From contig CAZKAP010000013.1 of NCBI GenBank assembly GCA_964550895.1, positions 1 through 64,000 on the forward strand: a DNA stretch of 64,000 bases, written 5' to 3'. This DNA is from CAZKAP01 sp964550895 (lineage in GTDB: Bacteria; Bacteroidota; Bacteroidia; Flavobacteriales; Flavobacteriaceae). The notes under the pieces are model-generated. The model saw only the letters and a program-made list of their open reading frames with translations, did not search any database and was not told the DNA's origin. Positions 16,393-24,228 of the stretch are shown here, one piece after another. A program made the position numbers and the translations under genes. Each line of letters starts with the position of its first letter. The stretch's first letter is position 1.

Positions 16393-18347
16393 TGAAGACG
16401 AAGCACCGCATACGATTCGCCTGGGGTTGGTTCCTGCCGGCCCTCATGCTCCCCGGCCTGGTAAACGCCCAGAAGATCACCGTGGAGAAGGCCCTGGCCT
16501 ATTACCAGGGTTTCGCGTACAGCAAGGCCATTCAATCCTTCGACTGGCTGAAGGAACACGGAACAGACGTCTCTCCCTATCTCGAGCAGTTGGCCGAGTC
16601 GTACTTCCATACGGCCCGCTACGAGCAGGCCGCCGAATACTATGCGAAGCTGGCCTCAAGCCGGCGGGATACCCTCAAAAACGATCTGCTCCACCGCTTT
16701 GCTCTCACGATGCGCAGCACAGGCGACTTCGCTAAGGCCGACAGCATCATGCAGGTCCTGGCCTGTGGCTACGATCAGGACCAACGCGGCATCGCGTTTA
16801 CCATGAACCCCCGATATCGCAAGGTGATACAAGACATGGAACAGCGCTATCGCATACGTTCCATGGGCTTCAATTCCCCGGCCTCGGACTTCGCACCCAC
16901 CTACTGGAAGGACTCTATGATCTTCAGCAGTAACCGGGATACGGGTATGATCATTAAGAGGAAGCACCTGTGGAACGATCAACCGTTCCTGGACCTGTAC
17001 GGCGTCTCCCTGGCCCCTGTGGATGACATCAACCGGGTAAGGCCGCTGGAGTTCTTGAACAAAAATGCACACGAATCCTCTGCTGCGTTTACACCGGATG
17101 GCAAGACGATCTATTTTACGCGTAACAATACCCGGGAAGGGATACTGGCGCGGGACGATGCGGGAGTAAGCCGGCTTAAGATATACCGCTCTTCCTACAA
17201 GGGCGGACAATGGACGGCCCCCGAGGAACTGCACATCAACGGTGATGACTTTTCCACGGCCCATCCGGCACTCAGCGCCGACGGAACCCTGCTGTACTTC
17301 GCTTCCGACCGGCCCGGAGGATATGGACAATCGGACTTATACCGGGTACGCATACACCCCGACGGTAAACTCGGAGATCCCGTGAACCTGGGTGAAGAGA
17401 TCAATACCGAAGGGCGGGAGACCTTCCCGTTCTGCTCCGCTAAAGGAATCCTCTACTTCGCTTCAGACGGGCATCCCGGTCTGGGCGGGCTGGACATATT
17501 CGCCGCAGAGCTGGTCATGGGCGGAGAAGACCACCTGATCAACCTGGGCCAGCCGGTAAACGGTCCCTATGACGACTTCTCATTCATCATTCGAGAAGAC
17601 CGCAAGAGCGGTTTTTTCGCGTCCAATCGGCCGGGAGGCATGGGCGGGGACGACATCTATGCCATTAAGGAGCTCAAGCCGCTGATCTTCGGCTGCTATA
17701 AGGAAATCGAAGGATTCATCATCAGTTCTAAAGACGGGACTCCCATAGCCAATGCTTCCCTGGAGGTCTACCGGTCGAATGGACAAAAGCTCGGTATCGT
17801 TCCGACGGGCTCCCCCGGCAGGTTTCGCTTCCTGGTCACCTGCGCCGACACGGAACTCACTGCCATTGGGAACCACCCCGAATACAAGAAAAGCCGGAAG
17901 CGCTTCGTGCTGAATACGGACGAATCCTTCACTACACTTTCCCTGCCTCTGCGGCCCGTGATCAAGAAGGCTGTCGAGGGTACGGATCTGGCAAAATACC
18001 TATCGCTTAAACCGATTTATTTCGACACGAACCAATCATCTATTCGGGCCGATGCAGAAGATGAGCTGAAGAAGATTCTGGGGTATATGAAGGACTACCC
18101 GGATTCGAAGATTTCGATCCGATCCCATACCGACAGCCGGGGTGACGACAGCTATAACCTGAGGCTATCCGAGCTTCGGGCGCAGGAAACCCGGAACTGG
18201 CTGGTCCGAAGGGGAATCAGTCCGAGGCGAATCGAAGCCAGAGGCTTCGGAGAGACCCAATTGATGAACGACTGTGGCAACGGGACGGACTGCGACCGGG
18301 CACTGCACGACGAGAACCGCCGTTCCGAATTTATTGTGACCAACTAA
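16392..18347 (+). CDS. PorE-like OmpA family protein (TPR, PD40 propeller, OmpA)
   Basis: A 651-residue envelope protein with a signal peptide (cleavage near LVNA-Q), TPR helices (about 30-130: ALAYYQGFAYSKAIQ...YFHTARYEQAAEYY), WD40-like PD40 beta-propeller repeats (about 165-430, for example AAFTPDGKTIYFTR and HPALSADGTLLYFASDR), a carboxypeptidase-regulatory-like Ig fold (about 440-525) and an OmpA C-terminal peptidoglycan-binding domain (FDTNQSSIR, then SHTDSRGDDSYNLRLSELRA, about 545-651). This order is that of PorE, which anchors the T9SS attachment complex to peptidoglycan. The signal peptide lacks a lipobox, unlike PorE. Third gene of the secretion operon. Confidence 0.93.
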   Translation: MKTKHRIRFAWGWFLPALMLPGLVNAQKITVEKALAYYQGFAYSKAIQSFDWLKEHGTDVSPYLEQLAESYFHTARYEQAAEYYAKLASSRRDTLKNDLLHRFALTMRSTGDFAKADSIMQVLACGYDQDQRGIAFTMNPRYRKVIQDMEQRYRIRSMGFNSPASDFAPTYWKDSMIFSSNRDTGMIIKRKHLWNDQPFLDLYGVSLAPVDDINRVRPLEFLNKNAHESSAAFTPDGKTIYFTRNNTREGILARDDAGVSRLKIYRSSYKGGQWTAPEELHINGDDFSTAHPALSADGTLLYFASDRPGGYGQSDLYRVRIHPDGKLGDPVNLGEEINTEGRETFPFCSAKGILYFASDGHPGLGGLDIFAAELVMGGEDHLINLGQPVNGPYDDFSFIIREDRKSGFFASNRPGGMGGDDIYAIKELKPLIFGCYKEIEGFIISSKDGTPIANASLEVYRSNGQKLGIVPTGSPGRFRFLVTCADTELTAIGNHPEYKKSRKRFVLNTDESFTTLSLPLRPVIKKAVEGTDLAKYLSLKPIYFDTNQSSIRADAEDELKKILGYMKDYPDSKISIRSHTDSRGDDSYNLRLSELRAQETRNWLVRRGISPRRIEARGFGETQLMNDCGNGTDCDRALHDENRRSEFIVTN

Positions 18348-18448
18348 CGCGGCTATTTTGGGTGTTAATACCTTGTGAAACCCACCATAGACAAAGGTTA
18401 GGCCTTGGTTCGATCGGCTTGTCTTGCGTATTTTTACAGAAAAGTTTC

Positions 18449-19477
18449 ATGACCTTTTTCGAACGCTTCGCACGCTTCACATTGATCCTGATCTTCCTGG
18501 TCATAGCCGCGGGAGGTATCGTCCGCAATACGGGAAGTGGCATGGGTTGTCCGGACTGGCCGAAATGCTTTGGATACCTCGTCCCTCCTACAGAGGAATC
18601 CGTATTGGAATGGGCACCGGGGCGCGAATTTGAGAAAGGCCAGATGATCGTATGGGAGAAGCAGTTGCTCTCCGCTGCTACGGACTTTACCACGGGCGAG
18701 GAGTTTACCCCGGAGAATTGGGAGGCGTATACCCGACATGACTACGCGATCTTCAATCCCTGGCACACCTGGATCGAATACATCAACCGGCTGTTGGGTG
18801 CCCTGGCAGGCCTGGCCGCACTGATCCTGGCGATCATGTCGTTTTCGTTCCGCAAGACCTTCCCCAAAATAACCCGGTTATCCATCCTCTTCCTTGCCGG
18901 TATTTTGTTTCAGGCCTGGCTGGGAGCAACGGTGGTCTATTCCGTGCTGGCACCTTACCGGATAACCATTCACATGTTGATGGCTTTGGTCCTGGTAGGC
19001 ATACTGGTGTATATCATTCACTTCTTTAAACACCCCATCCGGCTCTACCATTTCGATACCCGCAGCCGGTCACTGGGACTCCTTGGGCTGGGCATGCTGA
19101 TTGCTCAGATTGTGATGGGAACCCAGGTGCGCCAGTTCGTCGACGAGGCGGGACTCGGATACGGCAACCCCTACGAAGGGAACTGGACCGAGGCTGCCCC
19201 CTGGATTTTTTATATTCACCGTTCGTTCTCCATAGTGCTGACCCTCACGATCCTGTACCTGTGGTGGTACATCCGCAAGAACCGTTTCAAGCTGCCGGTT
19301 ATTCATTGGATCGTTCTCCTCTTGTTTCTGGAAATAGGTACGGGCATAGCCATGTCATATCTGGACTTTCCCATGGCGTCTCAGCCGCTGCACCTGCTGC
19401 TTTCATCCCTCCTGTTCGGGTCCATGTTCTATCTGGTACTCCGGGGATACGCCCGTAACCTGAGTATCGCCATCTAA
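18449..19477 (+). CDS. ctaA: Haem A synthase (COX15/CtaA family)
   Basis: An eight-helix inner-membrane protein (342 residues) that oxidises haem O to haem A for cytochrome c oxidase. Family traits: RNTGSGMGCPDWPKC in the first loop with a Cys pair, ITIHMLMAL (His), FYIHRSFS (His-Arg), and QPLHLLLSS (His). The position of the first haem-ligand His, normally in EYIHR, reads EYINR (Asn113); whether this is normal for Bacteroidota needs an alignment. Start at MTFFERFARF; a one-mismatch -7 element (TATTTTTA) lies ~20 bases upstream. No cytochrome oxidase genes are next to it. Confidence 0.9.
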   Translation: MTFFERFARFTLILIFLVIAAGGIVRNTGSGMGCPDWPKCFGYLVPPTEESVLEWAPGREFEKGQMIVWEKQLLSAATDFTTGEEFTPENWEAYTRHDYAIFNPWHTWIEYINRLLGALAGLAALILAIMSFSFRKTFPKITRLSILFLAGILFQAWLGATVVYSVLAPYRITIHMLMALVLVGILVYIIHFFKHPIRLYHFDTRSRSLGLLGLGMLIAQIVMGTQVRQFVDEAGLGYGNPYEGNWTEAAPWIFYIHRSFSIVLTLTILYLWWYIRKNRFKLPVIHWIVLLLFLEIGTGIAMSYLDFPMASQPLHLLLSSLLFGSMFYLVLRGYARNLSIAI

Positions 19478-19519
19478 GACCGGAACGGCGGAACAACCCG
19501 GACAATTAACAGGCAGGAA

Positions 19520-19527
19520 TATTTTTG
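19520..19527 (+). promoter_or_regulatory. -7 promoter element TATTTTTG before pRiA4b-like gene
   Basis: Exact TAnnTTTG, 57 bases before the ATG at 19584, giving a leader of about 50 bases. Confidence 0.5.
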
Positions 19528-19583
19528 GTACTTTTAGAGAACCGAAGGTCTGAGGCCTAATTATCTCATAACGAAAACTCTAT

Positions 19584-20087
19584 ATGGCGGATTCTATTTA
19601 CAAGATTCGGATAATCCTGGATGCAGAAGAGGACGTGTTCCGGGACGTGGCCGTCGAGGAACATATCAGCCTGGAAGACTTTCACAACGCCATTACCCAG
19701 GCTTTCGGTTTCCTGGGCAATGAAATGGCCTCATTCTTCACCTGCGATGAAGAATGGAATCAGGAGGAGGAAATCGTACTCTTTCCCATGGACGAACTGC
19801 AGTCCGAGAACCGGAGAATGTCTGAGGTCAGACTGGAAGAGGTGATCAGCAAGGATCAACCCCGGCTGCTCTACGTGTACGACTTTCTCAATATGTGGAC
19901 CTTTTTCGTCGAACTGGCGGATGTGGAGGGCAAGGAAGAGGGGTCACAATATCCCATGGTACTGTTCAGCTTCGGAGATATTCCCGATGAGGCCCCTGAA
20001 AAGCTGTTCGAAGCGGATTCCGATCTGGGCCTGGAAGATCCTATCGACAACTATGACGATCTGGACTTCGACGAAAACTGGAATTAA
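19584..20087 (+). CDS. Plasmid pRiA4b ORF-3-like family protein
   Basis: A 167-residue cytoplasmic protein of the pRiA4b ORF-3-like family (also labelled IS1096 passenger TnpR-like). Visible family features: YKIRIILDAEEDVFRDVAVEEHISLEDFHNAI at the start, ASFFTCDEEWNQ, then LYVYDFLNMWTFFVEL (usual Y-x-Y-D-F-G-D-x-W). It is acidic and ends in an Asp-rich tail. Function unknown. Despite the name, nothing here suggests a transposon: no inverted repeats or transposase are nearby. Confidence 0.85.
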   Translation: MADSIYKIRIILDAEEDVFRDVAVEEHISLEDFHNAITQAFGFLGNEMASFFTCDEEWNQEEEIVLFPMDELQSENRRMSEVRLEEVISKDQPRLLYVYDFLNMWTFFVELADVEGKEEGSQYPMVLFSFGDIPDEAPEKLFEADSDLGLEDPIDNYDDLDFDENWN

Positions 20088-20194
20088 GCGGATCTCTTCT
20101 CCGGGTTCTTTCGTTGCCCGCAGCCTTTCTTTGTGTTAATTTTACCGTGCTCATTTCCGGAGCCAGCCGGACACTCAGCCCTGAATCGAGAACT

Positions 20195-21259
20195 ATGATC
20201 AATCTTTACGCGGCTCAGATCGAATCGCTATCCCTGCACCGGGTGGGTAACAAACACCGGGGGGAGTCGGCCTTCCTCTCGAAACGACCCTGCAAACTGA
20301 CCGACGAAACTTCCGGCATACTCAAGGAATACTTCTTCAAGCCCTTTCGGGAAAAAGAAGAAAATTACTATTGCTTTGCCCACGAGGAATCGCTCGAACT
20401 CCACCCGCTGAACGAATGGGCCGGTGAGATATTCGCACAACCCGAAAGCACGCACGACAGGTCTGTGGATATAGCCCGATATCTGTATGAGCAGTCGATG
20501 CACCCTCATATCAAAAGCGGTGAGGTCTACGTCGCATACTTCTCCGACGTGATGCTGGACAATGAGAAAACGGAGGCCATCGGTATCTTCAAGAGCGAAC
20601 TCAAGGACGACTTTCTTCAGTTTACAGAAGGTGAATCCGAACTGGAATTATCCATCCGACAGGGTGTCAACGTCAAGAAACTGGATAAGGGCTGCCTGAT
20701 ATTTAACCGGTTGGCCGAGCAGGGATACAAGGTGCTTAGCGTCGACTCCAATCGATACGATGCCAAGTACTGGCTGGAACAGTTTTTGGGTCTGGCTCCG
20801 CTTACGGACGAAAATTTCTACACCAGGAACTACCTGAAATTCTGCCAGAACTTCGCCAAGGAAGTCGTACTGCCGGCCGAGGACAAGCAACAGGAAGTGC
20901 TCTTCATGAACCGGGCGGTGAATCACTTCGCCAAGAACGACGAATTCGAAGAAAGCCGCTTTTTGAATGAGGTGATCGATAATCCCGACCTGGTGCCCGA
21001 ATTCAAGCACTACAAGGTTGAGAAGGGCCCTAAGTACCATATCGAGGACGTATCCCAGTTCGATATCGCGAACACGGCCGTGAGCGATGCGCGTAAGAAG
21101 ATCAAGAGCGTGATCCACCTGGACACCCATGTCCAGATACGGCTGAATTTCGTCAATCCCGAATCCGCGGAAAAATTCGTCGAAAAAGGCTGGGACGAAG
21201 AACGTCAGATGTATTATTACCTGGTGTACTTTAACCAGGAGGTCAAGGGAAATTCATAA
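20195..21259 (+). CDS. Nucleoid-associated protein, YejK/NdpA family
   Basis: A 354-residue relative of the E. coli 37-kDa nucleoid-associated protein YejK. Recognisable are the N-terminal QIESLSLHRVGNKHRGE, the central AYFSDVMLDNEKTEAIGIFKSE and a C-terminal helical half with DVSQFDIANTAVSDARKKIKSVIHLD. The family is cytoplasmic and its exact role is unclear. Start at MINLYAAQIES matches family starts; 27 upstream in-frame residues are not conserved-looking. It converges on the kinase-like gene with 25 bases between stops. Confidence 0.87.
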   Translation: MINLYAAQIESLSLHRVGNKHRGESAFLSKRPCKLTDETSGILKEYFFKPFREKEENYYCFAHEESLELHPLNEWAGEIFAQPESTHDRSVDIARYLYEQSMHPHIKSGEVYVAYFSDVMLDNEKTEAIGIFKSELKDDFLQFTEGESELELSIRQGVNVKKLDKGCLIFNRLAEQGYKVLSVDSNRYDAKYWLEQFLGLAPLTDENFYTRNYLKFCQNFAKEVVLPAEDKQQEVLFMNRAVNHFAKNDEFEESRFLNEVIDNPDLVPEFKHYKVEKGPKYHIEDVSQFDIANTAVSDARKKIKSVIHLDTHVQIRLNFVNPESAEKFVEKGWDEERQMYYYLVYFNQEVKGNS

Positions 21260-21284
21260 GTGTTTACCGATTCCGGGCCTTTAT

Positions 21285-22340
21285 CTAGAAGGCCTTCAGA
21301 TCCTTGTAATTCCTGCTTACGAAGTCCAGGGCATGCCCCAATATGTCACCCATGGTTTTGCTGTTCTTGAAATTGCGGTCATGCGTCATTTCGTGTATTT
21401 CCATTTTAAGCCGCTCCACGTTCTGCGGATAGGAAATCACGTCGTTTTTGGCCACGCGAATCAGCCGCTTGATCCGGTTTCCCGAACTGATGATCCTGCG
21501 GGCGACCATTGAGCGCTCTTCCAGCTTGTACTGGTCTACCGAACTTCGGATCAGCCGATTTTGAACCAGATCCACCATGGGTCGGTTTTCCTTAAAGAAT
21601 ACGGGACGGTACACCTTGAAGTTGCCCTCGAAGCACTGCTGGTCGAAATCGATAGCCCGAATCTTGTACACCACATGATCGAAATCGTGCGTGGGTATGA
21701 CGACATAATTGTACGAACGCATGTCCCCCAGCAGACAAATCATACAGCGCTCGTTGAACTTGACAAACTCCTTGGCCAGCTGCGACTGTTCCCTCGGGGT
21801 ACACTGGGAGAGCAGGGTCTCGATAAAGACATCACCGGGCACACCGGCGATATGTTCTTCGATCAGGGTATCCTTATAAACCAGGAAGTTAAGGTTATTC
21901 GGAGAGAGTATATGTTCCAATTCCAGGCCGTAAACCCTTGAGGCATCAGCCTTTTTAATGTATAGATAGCTGTAATTGTCATTGAGTATGTTCCGGACCT
22001 TTACCCGAAAAGGCTTGGAATTACCGAAGGTGCAGAAGTCTACCCAATCGATATTCAGGTATTCCAGTATGCGGTCCGATCCATCGGAATGCAAAATGGA
22101 ATACACCTTCTTCAGGCTGCGATCGATCTCTTCCCGCTCGTAATCCGAATAGTATACCCGAACCCAGAGGGTATCCTTGTCCTCCTTATCGTGAACCGAA
22201 ACCGCTCCGGAGAAGCGCAACAAGTCTTCGTAGAAGATCGGAATCTCAATCAGGCGGCTGTATCTATTCAGGTATCCCTGCAGCTCAGGACAGATGGGAA
22301 AGGCGGGTTTTTTTTTCGACAAGAGCTTTTCGTCCGACAT
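21285..22340 (-). CDS. Uncharacterised protein with kinase-like motifs
   Basis: A 351-residue protein I do not recognise as a named family. It is cytoplasmic and shows, in order: a possible ATP-anchoring Lys in SYLYIKKADASR (129-130), Glu-rich helix YGLELEHIL (137-145), a hinge-like TLIEEHIAGVPGDVFIETLL (158-177), a catalytic-loop-like GDMRSYN (205-211, cf. HGDxxxxN of APH/HipA-type kinases) and a metal-loop-like AIDFDQ (229-234, cf. DFD/DFG). That order and spacing fit an atypical kinase or phosphotransferase fold; this is inference. Start at MSDEKLLSKKK; longer frames run into AT-rich upstream DNA. Divergent from the ABC transporter genes, convergent with the YejK-like gene. Confidence 0.6.
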   Translation of the reverse strand: MSDEKLLSKKKPAFPICPELQGYLNRYSRLIEIPIFYEDLLRFSGAVSVHDKEDKDTLWVRVYYSDYEREEIDRSLKKVYSILHSDGSDRILEYLNIDWVDFCTFGNSKPFRVKVRNILNDNYSYLYIKKADASRVYGLELEHILSPNNLNFLVYKDTLIEEHIAGVPGDVFIETLLSQCTPREQSQLAKEFVKFNERCMICLLGDMRSYNYVVIPTHDFDHVVYKIRAIDFDQQCFEGNFKVYRPVFFKENRPMVDLVQNRLIRSSVDQYKLEERSMVARRIISSGNRIKRLIRVAKNDVISYPQNVERLKMEIHEMTHDRNFKNSKTMGDILGHALDFVSRNYKDLKAF

Positions 22341-22410
22341 AAGGCGTGTTATATTGTAACAAAAAGTACGATAAATCGTCGATTTAACGTATACCCTAAA
22401 CTCAACCCCC

Positions 22411-23307
22411 TTGCAAGAAATACTCAAAGTAAACAACCTGACCAAGCAGTTTGGCTCCCTGACCGCCGTCAGGGATCTTTCCTTTACCATAGAAAAAGGG
22501 AATGTCTACGGCATACTGGGACCCAATGGCAGCGGTAAGTCCACCACGTTGGGCATCGTACTCAATGTGGTCAATGCCACCTCAGGAACCTTCGAGTGGT
22601 TTGGAGGCAGCATGGACACCCACGAAGCGCTTAAAAGAGTAGGCGCCATCATTGAACGCCCCAACTTTTATCCGTATCTAACCGCCTATCAGAACCTAAA
22701 GCTGGTAGCGAAGATCAAGGGAGTACCGGAGGGGCGAATCGAAGAAAAGCTCCGTCAGGTCGGGCTCTGGGACCGTCAGGACAGCAAGTTCAGGACCTAT
22801 TCCCTGGGCATGAAGCAGCGGCTGGCCATAGCCTCGGCCCTACTCAACGACCCGGAGATCCTGATCCTGGACGAACCGACCAACGGTCTGGACCCCCAGG
22901 GCATCCATCAGATCCGGGAGCTCATCAAGGGCATAGCGGCTCAGGGTACGACCATACTGCTCGCCTCCCATCTGCTGGACGAGGTCGAAAAGGTTTGCAG
23001 CCATGCCATCATACTTCGTCGCGGTGAGAGTCTCTATATCGGTCGGGTAGACGAGATGATACAGACCCACGGATTCTTCGTACTCGGCAGCGCTAATAAT
23101 CAAAAACTCGAAGACTTTCTCAAGGCAAACCAACGCATCGATAAGGTGCGTCAGGAAGGGGAACTGCTCATCGCCTATCTGAGCGAACCCTATGAGGCCT
23201 CCGAACTCAACTCGGAACTCATGGAAAAGGGTATTGTCCTCTCCCATCTGGTCAAACGCAAAGAAAGCCTCGAAGAGCAATTCCTGGCCGTAACCCAAAA
23301 CAACTAA
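22411..23307 (+). CDS. ABC transporter ATP-binding protein (ABC-2 type exporter)
   Basis: A 298-residue ATPase with Walker A GPNGSGKSTT (about 37-46), Q-loop region, signature YSLGMKQRLAIA, Walker B LILDEPTNGLD and H-loop ASHLLDE, plus a ~70-residue C-terminal extension. It pairs with the permease that begins ten bases after its stop. This type (CcmA/BcrA-like) exports lipids, antibiotics or sugars, or acts in gliding-associated roles (GldA-like ATPases look similar); the substrate is not evident. It uses a TTG start; no ATG is available before Walker A. Confidence 0.92.
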   Translation: MQEILKVNNLTKQFGSLTAVRDLSFTIEKGNVYGILGPNGSGKSTTLGIVLNVVNATSGTFEWFGGSMDTHEALKRVGAIIERPNFYPYLTAYQNLKLVAKIKGVPEGRIEEKLRQVGLWDRQDSKFRTYSLGMKQRLAIASALLNDPEILILDEPTNGLDPQGIHQIRELIKGIAAQGTTILLASHLLDEVEKVCSHAIILRRGESLYIGRVDEMIQTHGFFVLGSANNQKLEDFLKANQRIDKVRQEGELLIAYLSEPYEASELNSELMEKGIVLSHLVKRKESLEEQFLAVTQNN

Positions 23308-23317
23308 ACACCCCCTT

Positions 23318-24157
23318 ATGATTCGCCTTTTTCAGATCGAATGGATCAAACTCTGGAACAGCCGTTCCAGCCGCATCCTCATCATAGCCTATTTCGCCCT
23401 GCTGTGCAGCACAGCCCTGCTGGCAGCGGTCAAGTTCGATATCGGACCGGTTAAATTTCACCTGGCCGAGATGGGCATCTTCAACTTCCCCTATATCTGG
23501 CATCTCAACACCTTCATGACCTCCTTGCTGAAGATCTTCCTGGCCGTGGTCGTGGTGTCTATGATGGCCAACGAATACAGCTACAAGACCATTAAGCAGA
23601 ACCTCATTGATGGCCTGTCGAAGAAGGAATTTGTAGCGTCCAAGTTCATCACCGTGCTGAGTATGGCAATGGCCTCGACGGTATTTGTAGTGGTGGTTTC
23701 GCTGATCCTGGGGCTCATCTACTCCGATTATACCGAGACCTCGATCATCTTTTCACAGCTGGACTTCATACCGGCCTTTTTCCTGAAGCTGACCGTATTC
23801 TTTAGTTTCTGCCTGTTCCTGGGCATATTGGTACGCAAGTCGGCCTTTGCCCTGGGGTTCCTGTTTCTCTGGTCCATACTGGAGCAAATCGCCTTCGGAC
23901 TGTTGGGCAGATATGTCTTGAACAGGGATTGGGTGCTGGCCGGAAAGATCAAAGGCTTTTTCCCACTTGAATCCGGATCCCGCCTGATCGAGGAGCCCTT
24001 TACCCGGCTGAGCGCGGTACAGGCCGTGGCGAATCAGGTCGGAGAAACCTTTACCCTGGACTACCGCGTACACTGGTACGAAATCCTGATTGCATGTTTC
24101 TGGATCGCCCTGTTCGTCTGGGCTTCCTACCGCATACTCAAGGCCCGGGATCTTTAG
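23318..24157 (+). CDS. ABC-2 family transporter permease
   Basis: A 279-residue inner-membrane permease with about six hydrophobic helices (for example residues 20-38 ILIIAYFALLCSTALLAAV, 70-85, 110-130, 150-170, 180-200 and 255-272). The motif MMANEYSYKTIKQNLIDGLSKKEFVASKF between helices 2 and 3 is typical of ABC-2 permeases of the bacitracin/lantibiotic exporter type. It follows its ATPase by ten bases and is surely co-transcribed. GldF, the gliding-related permease, has a similar layout but is normally next to gldG, which is absent here. Confidence 0.9.
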   Translation: MIRLFQIEWIKLWNSRSSRILIIAYFALLCSTALLAAVKFDIGPVKFHLAEMGIFNFPYIWHLNTFMTSLLKIFLAVVVVSMMANEYSYKTIKQNLIDGLSKKEFVASKFITVLSMAMASTVFVVVVSLILGLIYSDYTETSIIFSQLDFIPAFFLKLTVFFSFCLFLGILVRKSAFALGFLFLWSILEQIAFGLLGRYVLNRDWVLAGKIKGFFPLESGSRLIEEPFTRLSAVQAVANQVGETFTLDYRVHWYEILIACFWIALFVWASYRILKARDL

Positions 24158-24216
24158 ATCACATCCGGATGCCCGGGATCCGGACGTCACTAAGGGCGAA
24201 TTCACCGGCAGTTGCC

Positions 24217-24224
24217 TAATTTTG
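24217..24224 (+). promoter_or_regulatory. -7 promoter element TAATTTTG before uvrB
   Basis: Exact TAnnTTTG with only four bases before the uvrB ATG, so the predicted transcript would begin at or next to the start codon (leaderless). Confidence 0.5.
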
Positions 24225-24228
24225 CCGG

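Noticed and set aside
19584..20087. Mobile element suggested by the IS1096/pRiA4b family name
   Set aside because: There is no transposase, inverted repeat or target duplication near it; the name reflects where the family was first seen.
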